A stretch of 64,000 nucleotides of DNA from Acanthococcus lagerstroemiae. Its lineage: Eukaryota > Arthropoda > Insecta > Hemiptera > Eriococcidae. The position numbers and the translations under genes were made by a program. The notes below the pieces were generated by a model. The model ran no database searches and had not been told where the DNA came from. It was given only the letters and a program-made list of their open reading frames with translations. Below, piece after piece: positions 31,186 through 41,903 of this stretch; the first letter of the stretch is position 1; each line of letters begins with the position of its first letter. The stretch covers positions 29,953,266 to 30,017,265 of the forward strand of contig CM063114.1 in the NCBI GenBank assembly GCA_031841125.1, in the 5' to 3' direction.

Positions 31186-32325
31186 GGTACGTAACGATAA
31201 GGGGGCAGGGGGCATCGGGAAAATTTACCATTTCAGTCAGGCGAGTTGAAAAAATCCAATAAGTTGAATGTTTTTTTTGTTTTTTTTTGGCTTGATACTT
31301 GGGAATTGAGTTGAGAGATTGGGAAAACCCAACAAGTCAAAAGATTTTTCTTCTTTTGCATAGATACGCGGGAATTTTGAGTTGAGTCAGTTGGGACTTT
31401 CACAATTTTTACCCCCTTCCCTCGCCCTCAGGAAAAACTCTGGTACGTCCGTGGACTCCAGAACTCAGAATGGGATCCCAAAGTGGATAGGTTATCGACT
31501 TTAATTACTGATCTTCAGGGTAATTCAAGTTTAAAAGACCCCAGATAGATCGAAATGGACAAGCACTAATTAGTTTCTACAAATCGAGAAGACTGTTAAA
31601 GTGGAGGGTTGTTAAAGTGGAGGGTTCTTACGATCTTAAATTCAAATTAACAGACTGTTTTTGAAAATGCTAAAGATCGCTGATTCATCTTCATCGTTAC
31701 AAATATCTTAATCTCTTGAGAAAGGGTTAAATCGTCAAATGCCAAATTTTCAAAAGCAGCATATGATTTTATGAAAAATGATTGAACTATCGAAGTGAAA
31801 GTTGTTTTATTTCCATTTTCTTGTTTGAGGTGGAGGGGGGGGGCTGTTACAAATTTAGTAATGACCCTTGGACTTTTGACTAGACTTCATCATTCATGGG
31901 TTAAATGGCAATTTCTGCGTGTAAAGTTGAAGAAAAAACTCATTAAAGCTTGCACTTTACGAGCCAACATTTGAAGTCCAAAGATAGACAAAAATTAATT
32001 GATGTTGAAAACCCAAGTAATCTATTGAAACAGCGACTATTGTAATGCCTAATTTTTGTTCAATTTCATAGTTTTTGATTTTTAAAGACTTGAATGTTCC
32101 TTTATAATAACTCATACTTGTATAATTTCGAAATTTTTGTTCCAATTTGAATTCTGGTAATTTGATGGTTACAAAAAATGTTGAAAGATTAAATCAAGTT
32201 CGTTCAATTTCGACTCTCATTTTGATGTTTGAGGCATACCCGAGAGTCAATATCGAAAATTTATCGCGTTAATGGAATTTCAAAATTAGGCGACCTCTCC
32301 TCTCCCCTTCCCCTTTTCAATATTT
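31186..32325. other. Unassigned AT-rich spacer
   Basis: No gene. A 16-bp direct repeat GTTAAAGTGGAGGGTT occurs twice near 31596-31627. The interval 31235-31395 contains two parallel segments with AATAAGTTGAATG/AACAAGTCAAAAG and GGGAATT, a decayed tandem duplication of about 90 bp. Confidence 0.4.
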
Positions 32326-32329
32326 GATT

Positions 32330-32715
32330 CGGTTATTGGGAAGTCAATTTTAATCACTTCTGCAGACCAGTTTTGGCTTTTGAAGCCTAGATCAGGAATC
32401 CAAGAAGAATCTGAAGAAATTTTCGGATTCAGCAACCCAGAAAATTCTAATACTTTATTCGATTTTCTAAAAATCAATTTTGGATTTTGGGGCCCAAATC
32501 GCAGTTTAATAAGAAAGCTCATAGAAGCTTTCAAATTCAGCGATGCGAAAAACTGCTTGCATTTTGATTCATTATTCAATTTTCCAAGAATTGAGGACTC
32601 TGAAAGTCAATTCAGGGTTTAAAGAAGAATCTTCTAGTAAAATTTTCGGAATCAACCACCCAAAAACTCCTATTTCAGTGATCTTTCCATAAAAAGTTTA
32701 GCTCTAGTCTTGCTT
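32330..32715 (-). repeat. ~125-bp satellite family, inverted second array
   Basis: Compared with the complement of the 24.8-25.3 kb units, this segment shares TTTGGGGCCCAAATC, AATTCAGCGA(T/C)(G/C)C, AAAAACTG and related blocks in the same order. About three diverged copies are present, with AGAATC(T/-)GAAGAAATTTTCGG and AGTAAAATTTTCGGAATCA marking successive units. The open frame 32286-32579 on the minus strand is a by-product. Confidence 0.6.
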
Positions 32716-32719
32716 AATG

Positions 32720-32746
32720 AGTTTTTTTTTTTTTTTTTTTTTTTTT
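32720..32746. repeat. Poly(T) tract
   Basis: A run of about 27 T follows directly after the inverted satellite. It could be the poly(A) tail of a minus-strand retroelement, but no element is recognisable on its right side. Confidence 0.8.
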
Positions 32747-33023
32747 ACCGAAAAAGGAACGAAAACTTGCCGTCAGAGATGCCGAATTAAGGAAAAAATG
32801 TTCACTTTTTTCCCATTCAGAATGGGCTCATCTTCATTCTTCGCGAAAAAGAAAAAAAAAGGAGGAAAATGAGAGTGAATGCATTCCTCAAATCAGCATC
32901 CTCTACTTGCCTTTTGAAGACCCAGTTTGTCCCACGTCGATCGGACTTTGGAATAGAAATGGGTGTGGGATTATCATTTTACAGTTTGCATAAAAATTAA
33001 CAGTCAGTGATTTTATTCACTAA

Positions 33024-33120
33024 CAAGGCCGGATTTACCTGACTGGCAGCTATGCGCTAATTTTTTTACCGCCCCCAGAAATATACGTAAAATAAATCCC
33101 ACTTTATTCGTTTTCAATTT
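33024..33120 (+). mobile_element. hAT-type terminus, CAAGGCCGGATTTACC
   Basis: The terminus and its subterminal GCGCTAATTTTTTTACCGCC match the end of the MITE at 22834-23037 read on its minus strand. The other end and TSD of this copy were not found, so it is partial or rearranged. Confidence 0.6.
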
Positions 33121-33259
33121 TTCATCCCCTAAGCACTTACATTTGCGCACATGAGCAAACCCTAATCTGGGAGGGCAAGCTGGAAGGATGTGAGAAATAC
33201 TTGAGAGGAACACACAACGTTCCTTTACACATTAAGATGGCCGTTATTTACTCTTGGTG

Positions 33260-33770
33260 ATATTTTTTTCTGAATTTCCTCGGATTCGTCTCCTAAATTG
33301 GTTTCAATAGAATCAAAACTACAAAGTTTCAAGTTAATTGGATTAGAGGAATCCGTGACACAAGCTGCCTTTCGTTCTTATGGGAAAAATACATGGAGTT
33401 TTGGCCTTCGTTTCAGACTAAATTTCCCCCCTACATTCACCAGGACCAAAGCTCGTAAATTAAACAATAGAACATTTGCTATCGGATTCAGCTTGTGACA
33501 TTGAAACATAAGTCTTTTGCTTTCAACTTTTAGAATTTCATAAAATGTTCAACTTTCTCAAATTTTAGGCTCTAGGTCAAACAGAGAATCTAGCAAAAAT
33601 AGAATAGTCACTGAAATTCGAAATTCAACGTTTGCTACCGACTTTCAGATTTTCGAAATGTTTTCCATATTTCAGTTTTGTTATAACCTTTTAGATAACG
33701 TTCGATACTCAGCTTGAAACATTCGGCTTTTAACTGACTAGTCTCTGACAGGAGAAGAAGAAAGGAGAAA
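33260..33770 (-). repeat. Inverted copy of the 18.9-19.1 kb repeat
   Basis: The minus strand carries CTCCTGTCAGAGACTAGTCA, AAGCTGAGTATCGAACGTTA, GGAAAACATTTCGAAAATCT and GAAAGTCGGTAGCAAACGTT in the same order as 18900-19040 on the plus strand. The flanking part at 33296-33440 is more divergent. Confidence 0.68.
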
Positions 33771-33779
33771 ATGAAATAT

Positions 33780-35690
33780 GGAATACTATGATCAGATTAA
33801 CAGGATGTTGACAAATGTACAAAGATTTTTATATTTTTCAACGTTCCATAAAAATGATCATATTCTCAATTAAAATGTATTAACTAAAAAATCTAAATTG
33901 GTAGTAGTGCGGCCAAGGAATATTTTTTAATGGCATGAAGAAGGAAGTCGTTTACCGTGAATAAATCGCTGGGTCCAAAGCAGTTTTTATAGAAAATTGA
34001 AAACATATAAACATTTTTTCGTATGTCGTTTTTGACATAAGTCAATTAAGTAAACACCCTGTTGATCCGAGTATGTTATTTTTTCTTCAGTACTTGCTGT
34101 AGCTCTTTTCTATTACTAAGTACTAAGAAGTACCCACCAGTCTATCTATTAGCAGCACTAAGAAAAATTTTCATACATCCCGTACATCATATCTTTCAAT
34201 ATCCTTATTTTTGTCCCTTCAAATGTAAGATCAGGCAGACACATATACACAGGGGATGAATTGCCTAATTAGCCGGCTGAAGGCAAATCACTTACTTTGA
34301 GACACCCTGTATATGGGAGCACACCCGTAGTCCTGTGACTTGTGCAAGATAGTTTATGGGCTCAGCGAACATAAGTGAGCTATTTGTTCCATGAGATACC
34401 AATGAGGTGGTTTTTGAACACTGAAATATAAAGACAGGCCTCAACTCTATTCAAATCTTCCAACCTTTTGAATCTGTAACGGCTTTTATCGATTAAAACA
34501 AAAAAGCAAATCTCGAGTTAAAAGAAATACGCGATTTTTTCGCATAAGGGTATGATTAATTTTCAAGCGGATGCAGCGAAACTAAACCAAAGCTGGCGGG
34601 GTGAAATTATACGACTGCAGTGGAACAAACAACGAATTTTATACGAACATTTACGATTAAGCATAAAGGGTTGCGTGTTGGAACTAGTACGGCGCCAAGC
34701 ACGGCGAGCAGGAGAGCCGAACATCGCATCGGCGCCAGGAACTATAAAAAAACTCGAGCTCGCTGCGTTTTCTCTCCCCCCCTGCCCCTTCGGTTGCGAA
34801 TATTAAAAGTTTCACTGTTTTATGGCTATTTTTCGATGGAGGAAAATTTGGATTCGGACGGGTGTACCGTTGTTGCCAATACCATGTACAATTTGTCGCT
34901 GTCAACCGTCATCAATCTTATTTGTTTTTGGTTTTTCTTTGTTCGCCCGGCCATTGCAGATAGACATTACGCTGTTAATTTCAAAGAATTTGGATGCGAA
35001 ATATCGACGATGGAATTTCTCGAGTTCACCCAACATCGACGTGAACTATTTTCGTAATTTATTGGAAACGAAGAAGTCGATAACGAATGGGCTATACATT
35101 TTTTTACAACTCGGGCAGCGTCGAGAAAAATAAATTAATTTAATTTTCCAGAAAACGCAGTTTGCTGCGATCGTAAAAAAATCTTATACGTGTTATTTGA
35201 AAGTTATAATTGGACTTGAGAATGTATAGTCCAGCCTTTCGGCTTAAAATAAGACAAATTACTATTCAAAATTCCGCGTTCAATTTTTTTCTTTCTCAAT
35301 GAAACCGTCTGTATAATTTTTCGGTTCGATTTCTTCAATTCATTTTCAGTAAGCTAAGTTAGGGTGAGAATACTTTCTTTCCTGGTGCCTACTTTGAAGA
35401 ATAAGAAATCGAACAAAATTGGACTGCAGTGCATCGCTAAAAAAAAATAAATAGTGTAACCATTAATATAAGTGACCAACTCAGAAGAAAGGTCTATAGA
35501 GTGCAAAACGCGTTTAAAGTTAGGCAACAATGAAGTCAAAGGGATAGAGCTAAGTAAAATTCTCACTTTGGCTATAAAAGTGAGGCTACAGAGCTGATCC
35601 TTAACAGCAACTAGAGGAATAGTGCAATGGACTGCAAAGTCTGAGCACTCAGCGCATACAGCGCCACCTCACACACAAATGTAATGCTAA
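33780..35690. other. Spacer with CAGGGTG-type termini and a balanced-composition stretch
   Basis: ACACCCTG occurs at 34051-34058 and 34303-34310, in each case the form of a right terminus of a CAGGGTGT-ended DNA element, but the partner ends are not found. From 34530 to 35070 composition is more balanced and open frames overlap (34552-34806, 34620-35057, 34822-35133), without a recognisable domain. No gene is assigned. Confidence 0.35.
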
Positions 35691-35694
35691 AACC

Positions 35695-37520
35695 TGCAGG
35701 CATCCCTTATCATGCTTCTAATTCTTCTACGTTGCTTGCTATCAGCAGTACATCATCAGCAAGACGTAAATTATTTATGTGTTCTCCGTTAATTTTTATA
35801 CCCTTCTCCCCAATCCAAATTTTTGAAAACTTCCTTTAGACTACAGTTGAATAATAATGGAGATAAGGGATCTTTCTGTTTTACTCCCCTTTGGACCGGA
35901 AAATAATTTCCAATTACATCTGTTACAATTCTACTTTCTAGCCTCTCGTACATTTCCTTGATAATTTTGATAAAAGTTTCCGGAACCCCTTGATTTTTTG
36001 GTGCGGACAACAAGACTTTGTGGTTATGTGAGTTGAGGGCTTTTGAAAAAGTCTATGAAGGCCAGATGGAGTTCAACCTGGTATTGGTTACATTTCTCGA
36101 TTAACTGATTAATGGATTGGAGATGATCCGTTGTCGAGTAACCCGGCCGAAATCCCGCCGGTTCTTTGTGTTGAATTAGAAAATTTTATCCTGCACTCTA
36201 TAAAAATCTTTGAAATACTTGAGCTTCGACTAATCAGCCTATAATTATTTGTCTTTTTCTCCGTTTTTAAAGAAAACAATGATATGTGAACGCTTCCAGT
36301 CTTTTGGTATTTTCTTTTCTTCCAAATTTTGTTAAAGAGCCTAGTTAAGATTTTCGGCACCATTTCTCCTCCTACCTTAAAAAATTCGTCGGATATTTTG
36401 TCATGACCAGGAGTTTATTTTTTTCAATTTTTTTACTATACTTTACACGTCCCCCTCAAGAATTTTTGGTTCATGTTCTACATTTTGTTCACAATTTTCC
36501 GTTTTCTTCGGATCTATACAGTCTTTGTACGGTTGTGCATAAAACTCAGTTGCATGATTTTTATAATTTCCTGTCTGTCATATACTTTTGATTTTTTATG
36601 TTTGTCAAATGAGGGGTATATCTTTTTCCCAGGGACCGATTTTTATACATCTCTTTTATGCCCCTAGTAGATTTCAAAATTTCTCTAATCATTCCATCAT
36701 TTTTTTTCCTTGTTATTGTCTCTCAAATCGTTCTTGATTTTTTTTTTTTACACAGAATATTCAGTTCTAATTTGGTTTCAATGATTTGTGTTTTTTTACG
36801 TCTTAGATGTTGTCTTTTTTGAATGGGGGTTTTAATGCTATCCGACAAGGTTAAGAGGGTTTCTTTTTCTGGAAGCTTCTGGGTATTGTAGTTAGCTTGA
36901 TTCAGGGACTCAATTATGATCTTATTAAGCTGATCTATCTCCACGCCATCATCTAAATTTTCAGGGATTTTCCCTAGCTCTTTCTGATATTTGTATTTGT
37001 TTCTTTCATGAAGGCGACCGAAAAGAGTTCGTTCCTTACGTATATCACAATACTTTCTCAGAGCAGCTAACTATAGGGTACAAGAGATCACTCTATCATC
37101 TAAATTGCAGGGGAATTTCTGGAGGACCTCAAAATTTGTGATATTTTTCGTTTCTATGGGTACGAGCATACAATCTAGTTGACTTCTAAACTCACGGTTT
37201 GGCGTCTCCCACGTCCACTTTTTGCCCCCCCCTTGAAATAGGTGTTTAAAATGTTTAAATTATTTTCTTGACAAAATCGAACCAATTTCCAACACCTATC
37301 GTTTTTCTTTCCGAAGTAGTATGGACCTAGATTTCCTTTTTCTTCTTCATTACGTTCTCCTATCTGGCTGTTAAAATCACCCATAATAATTATCTCGTCG
37401 TTTTTTTGTTTTCTTCAATTCGTTGTATATTTCAGAGAGTTTGTCGTAAAATTTGTCACAATATTTTTCATATTAGATATAGCCGTTGGTGCTTACATTC
37501 AGATCATGGTAAGCGTTTTT
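35695..37520 (-). mobile_element. RTE-like LINE, minus strand, both ends truncated
   Basis: Coding remains run from the middle of the endonuclease (about 37500) through the linker to the reverse transcriptase catalytic motif (about 35730). Sequence below 35695 has no LINE similarity, so the RT thumb and 3' UTR are missing. The 5' start of the endonuclease is missing too. A LINE lacking its 3' end points to later deletion or rearrangement rather than ordinary 5' truncation. Confidence 0.78.
35700..37500 (-). pseudogene. LINE ORF2: endonuclease, linker and RT, degenerate
   Basis: In order on the minus strand: YCDKFYDKLSEIYNEL (about 37480), the catalytic GDFNSQIG (37360-37384), FCQENNLNILNTYF, a KWTWETP block (frame change near 37210), LDDRVISCTL, a basic linker (36723-36944), then RT blocks with TKYPTNFL, a weak FSKALNSHN, and PVQRGVKQKDPLSPLLFN in the frame 35789-36013. 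Catalytic motif C survives as LRLADDVLLI (about 35740). More than five frame changes and several stops occur. The inner RT motif A is degraded, so it is inactive. Confidence 0.78.
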
Positions 37521-38560
37521 TGTTTCCCTTTTAGGGTCGGCGAGACCCTGTAATCACTTCTTCTTTTTTTTCTTTTCTTTTATTCTTCATGTTGTTCAGT
37601 ACTCAGACCTTATCAAGTAGTCTACGATCAGGTCAAATTATTCTTTCTGTTTTTTCATCATACATTTCATCGTCATCTTTACTTTCATTACTATTTGAAA
37701 TTTAATCACACGTTCGATGCACTCCTTAATTTTGACAACATACTCTTCAAAACACAATCGTCAGCCAAATTCACCTTCAACGTAGTCGCTGTTATACTGG
37801 AATTATTTACATCTACTAGCGAAATCTTCTATCCATTCTATTTTGCATGTACAAGTGGAAACAAGACTATTTTGCTTTAATTATAGTTGGACGGAGTGGA
37901 TAACAGATTCTTATGTTTTCCTATATTTTATTCCAAAATTCTTGATACAGCTGTTATATCATGTGTTGCATTTTGAAGAGCATGAAATTTCCTTCAACAT
38001 CATATCAAATCTTCATTTTCATACAAACATAAATATAACTCTTCTTTGCACTAATCCATAGAACTGTACAGAAAATAGTACTTGAGCTTGACGTCGGCGT
38101 GTGTAAATGAAACTCAGTCATAATGGCATACACTACTATATGCTATGATTAAAAATGGAAAATTCTGCCGACCAATAATTGGCAACAGTTGCCAAATTTT
38201 GGTTTTTAGACCCTTCGTTGGATTCCTGTGGATTAATACGGGGGGAGGGGTGATAGCGTCATCTTGTCATATGTTATAGAGGAAGGATGAAAGTATCCAT
38301 CGATTCCAAAATTAACTCCCCCATGCAATAAAAGCTCGAGATATGACTGTCAAGAAAAAAACCTGACCATTAAGTGGCATTTAACTTATACATCCCTCAC
38401 CCACCCTTCCAAGCCCGGAAAAATGACAAATTACTCATTTCAACGAGTCTTACAGGTTGAAAGGTCTCGTAAATGTCTAGAAGAGTATTTAAAAAGTAAT
38501 TTGTAGGGTCAAGAATAATAATCTTAAATCCGATCTTGAATTTTTCCTAACAGTTACTTC
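37521..38560. other. Unassigned spacer
   Basis: No gene or repeat is recognised; the open frames at 37695-38061 are low-complexity and hydrophobic, without motif. Confidence 0.35.
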
Positions 38561-38562
38561 GT

Positions 38563-39150
38563 TTGCTTCTCAGACAGGTAACCTGGTTATCTGTCATGTC
38601 TGTCTGGGCCCTAAAACACATATTCGAAAGTAAACTAAAAACAACCTCAAAAATAAAAATCTTCAACTCATGCATTGTACCCATTTTAACATATGGTGCG
38701 CAAACCTCGTCCTTGACAAAACGACAAGCTCATAAAATCCAGGTAACACAGAAAGCCATGGAAAGAAGTATACTGGGGGTAAAAAGGAAAGATAAGGTCA
38801 GAAACGAGGCGATCAGGAAAAGGACGGGAGCATTTGACGTTCTAACACACATTAAGATGATGAAAGTAAAGTTTGCAGGTCATGTAGCGAGGATGGACGG
38901 AAATAGATGGGCTAAAAGAGCAATAACGGAATGGACACCATACGGAAAAGTTAGAAAAAAAAAAGGTAGACCAGCTATGAGATGGCGACAGGATCTCGTT
39001 CAAAAGTTTGGTATTACATGGTCAAGGGCGGCTCAAAATCGCAATAAATGGAAAACGATTGGGGAGGCCTATGCTCAAGAGTGGGCGTCCGGTACCTTGA
39101 ATTGGTTACAAGCAGCTCACATATTTGTAAATGTACTGAACTGTATATGT
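38563..39150 (+). pseudogene. LINE ORF2 C-terminus, largely open
   Basis: A continuous frame contains SKLKTTSKIKIFNSCIVPIL, TYGAQTSSLTKRQ, MERSILGVKRKDKVRNEAIR, GHVARMDGNRWAKR, KKKGRPAMRWRQDL and TWSRAAQNRNKWKTIGEAYA. These blocks follow the RT palm in RTE/BovB-like ORF2 proteins and in many insect 'endonuclease-reverse transcriptase' models. Nearly 190 codons are intact, so this copy is younger than the other fragments, but without palm and endonuclease it has no activity. The first 25 residues do not match the family, and the frame continues past the tail by chance to 39345. Confidence 0.82.
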
Positions 39151-39196
39151 ACCTGTATTCTATGCCGGAATAAAGGCTTCTATTATTATTATTACT
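38600..39196 (+). mobile_element. RTE-like LINE 3' end with (ATT)n tail
   Basis: The C-terminal coding of ORF2 is followed closely by AATAAAGGCTTC and a (TAT/ATT) microsatellite tail at 39180-39198. Very short 3' UTRs ending in microsatellites are typical for RTE-clade LINEs. The same AAGGCTT plus (ATT)n ending is seen on the minus strand at about 48600. The 5' part of the element is missing. Confidence 0.78.
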
Positions 39197-39199
39197 ATA

Positions 39200-40518
39200 C
39201 TCTTATATACCTTTCTCATTTTACTTCCTTCTTTCTGCTTCATCATGTCGTCTTTCTACCTTATTCAGTCACTAAAATTTTCAGCGATCATCATGTTCAA
39301 TACTTCAACTTTTGCAAGTATAACCATACATACAGTTTTCTATAACTCTAGATTCGCGAGATACATTATTCCAAAATTGCAATAAGATTGTATTAGGTCA
39401 GTTTTATGTGCAATCTGTGAGAAAACAAACGCACCTCGCGGATCCTAAAATCAATTTGGAAATTTCTGCGTGCGATATTATTCGCCGGCAATGAACTCAG
39501 CGAGTACAACGTTGACATGAACAATAGCATTCGAATTTACGTAAATTTCATAATAAAGGATTCTCCAGCGAAAGCCGAGCGTTAAGTAATACAGTATGAA
39601 TTATTAGACGGCTCTTTCCCGGTCCATATTTTGGCGGTAAAGCGCCGAAGATGGCGGAATAACTTAAGTCTGAAAGCGGTTTTAAGCCTGAAAATTCTGC
39701 AGTGTCTCCGAAACGAATACGGAATTCAGAACAACCCCATAAATCAGGATTCCCAGCCAGGATGACGGCCAACTCTTTGTCCCTTAGTGTCCTGCGTTTG
39801 CATCGTCGCCATTTTGCCGTGTCGCATTTCACATTTCGACTTCACCCTTTTTTTCTCTTCCTCTTTTTTTCCCGCTATATTTTTGTCCTTCTCTTTCAAA
39901 ATAGGAAACCTGACTAAATTCTTGGATCGACATCGCCGGCTGAAAAAAGTAGCACGATAAAAAATACTCTCGCACACTTCCCGTTTTCACCGAATACTTT
40001 TTTAAAGCGACAATCCGTGTAGCTGGAATTTACCTTTTCGATTTCGGCGCAGGATTGATCGACGAGAAACTGAGTGCATGGGTTTTATCCAGAGCCAGCT
40101 GGGGTTTTGTTTCATTGTAGCAGGGCACCTTCCGCAAATCGTAGGTAATTTCATAGCTTTACTCTCTATTGCGAGTAGATGCCCACTTTACAATTTTCAA
40201 AAACAGCAATCCGTAAAAAAACCTAAATTTGATAGTCTACTGTATACAGGCTCGTTTAAAATTTCAAAATGAGTGGTGCGTTTTAGCTGTCCTCGAAAAT
40301 GAGAGAACGTTTTACGATACCATGAAAGACTAGCGTCGTTAATCTAATTTCTTCAGAGCAGCGGACTGTATCGCCTTAAAAACCAAGCCACAACGCCTTC
40401 TGTTTAATACAACCAATATTTGCTATACACATACCAGTTTGTAATAGTTGCACCCCTTTTCCCCAGTGTAAGACAAACTGATAAGGAACAGAAATTGCAT
40501 GACCTAATTATTAAAAAG
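39200..40518. other. Unassigned spacer
   Basis: A stretch at 39480-39960 has more balanced composition with GCGGTAAAGCGCCGAAGATG and overlapping frames, but no domain. No gene is assigned. Confidence 0.35.
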
Positions 40519-40982
40519 GTCGCAGTGTGGCCGATTGGTTAACGTGCCCGCTTCGCAATCCTTGTCCTTGCGTCTCGGGTTCGAGTCCCACCAACGTCGG
40601 AAAACTAGTGATATTCGAATATCCCTCACTGCCATCCTAGCGAACACAGCGACTACAATATCAATCGAGGTGGAAAGATAATGCGTCCTGTAACCCCACC
40701 AGTTCGCACGAACAAGGAATTACAATCACAGGGCGTGTTACCGCTAGATCTGAAAGATCGAGACTGTTGTGTGCACGTCGTGACAGCTTACTCAACGCCG
40801 TGCCAACTCGTGGCTAGTAAGTGAACTGCGGCTATACACTCTCCGGCACAGAGAAGGAAAACTCTAACGCAACAAATCATGGAAAAGCAACGGCGAACTA
40901 CTCCGACTAACTCTGCCCAGAAAAGTCGCGCGTCAGAAACCGCAACCGCCAACATCTGGCAACCGCAACGGATACGGCACCC
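40519..40982 (+). mobile_element. Long tRNA-derived SINE, family B, copy 2
   Basis: This copy has a better-preserved promoter than copy 1: A-box TGTGGCCGATTGGTTAACG and a perfect B-box GGTTCGAGTCC. The body follows copy 1 throughout, with AGATCTGAAAGATCGAGACT and GTGTGCACGTCGTGACAGC. It ends GGATACGGCACCC, then ATC and T12. The head also contains a short internal duplication (CCTTGTCCTTGCGTC versus CCTTGCGTC in copy 1). No TSD is obvious. Confidence 0.85.
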
Positions 40983-41160
40983 ATCTTTTTTTTTTTTAAC
41001 GTAGCAAGTCTTAAAGAAGTCTCGAAGAGTCAGAAACAATCACTGAAGAGGCTTGAAGGTGTCTAATCAATTCTTGGATCATTAGGCTATATTTGTGCCA
41101 GGCCGCCGAGATTCAGCCTGGTTGCCTGTTGAAACCAAAATTATTAGACGAAGAGCGATA
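40983..41160. other. T-tract and AGTCTTAAA-word repeat
   Basis: T12 is followed by words such as AAGTCTTAAAGAAGTCTCGA, part of the degenerate repeat seen elsewhere in the window. Confidence 0.4.
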
Positions 41161-41165
41161 ACGAG

Positions 41166-41515
41166 GGATGTCCTATACCTCGCTAAAAATAAATTATGCA
41201 AGACACATCACCAGAGATATTAAAGAAAACTGGTGCCAGAGAATGACATGGTGGGTGCCGCACGGCCGGAATAGAGGGAGGAGTAGACCTGCGCGGAGAT
41301 GGAGGAATGAAATAGAAAAAAAGATAGGGATACTATGGGGAAAAGAAGCCCAAAATAGGACGACCTGGGAAAAGATTGGGTAGACTTGCTCGCGAATGGA
41401 GACAGGGTATTTGAGCAAGTAATCGGCAAAGAACCTGCCCGTTTATTTTGTAACATTTTCTGTATTTTGTATTTTGTTATGCTCACATACAAATAAAAGC
41501 TGTTAATATAAATAT
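41166..41515 (+). mobile_element. LINE 3' end fragment
   Basis: The frame 41168-41383 carries SLKINYARHITRD, then RGRSRPARRWRNEIEKKIGI and WGKEAQNRTTWEKIG, the same terminal ORF2 blocks as at 38.9-39.1 kb but from a diverged lineage. A TAG ends the frame at 41381-41383, followed by a 3' UTR with ACAAATAAAAGCTG near 41490. The short length is consistent with strong 5' truncation. Confidence 0.75.
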
Positions 41516-41890
41516 AGTCTTGAAAAGAAAAACCTCAGGATACTTCCTAAACAAATTTCAAAAATTTTCAAAATAATGTGTCTATCTTGAAACAATTGTC
41601 GATATGCAGAATCTATTTTTCAACACAAAATGATGGTCGCATTTGATGTGTAGTTTCGTTGAAAATATGGTAGAGTAACTTGTCGACATCGACTTTAGCA
41701 TCGACTCAGATGCAGAATTCCACTCAAACATCAATTTTGACATGGCAACTAGATTTTTGTACTTCTATATCAAATTCGACTATAATGTTCAATGTTGTGT
41801 CGATGATGTAACAGATTTTGTATGTTCACCAAGAGTCCATTTTTGTATAATATAGACTGTATTTCAAGGGTAAAGGGACTTTTTCAAACT
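41516..41890. other. Unassigned AT-rich spacer
   Basis: Nothing recognisable; TCGACTTTAGCATCGACTCA and similar words give a weak internal repetition around 41680-41710. Confidence 0.35.
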
Positions 41891-41903
41891 CGCTGTTCTC
41901 ATC

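Noticed and set aside
34051..34310. A short transposon bounded by two ACACCCTG motifs
   Set aside because: Both motifs have the same orientation, so they cannot be the inverted ends of one element.
34620..35057. 145-codon open frame in a balanced-composition stretch
   Set aside because: No domain or exon-like boundaries that I can defend. Three overlapping frames are open at once, which points to composition rather than selection.
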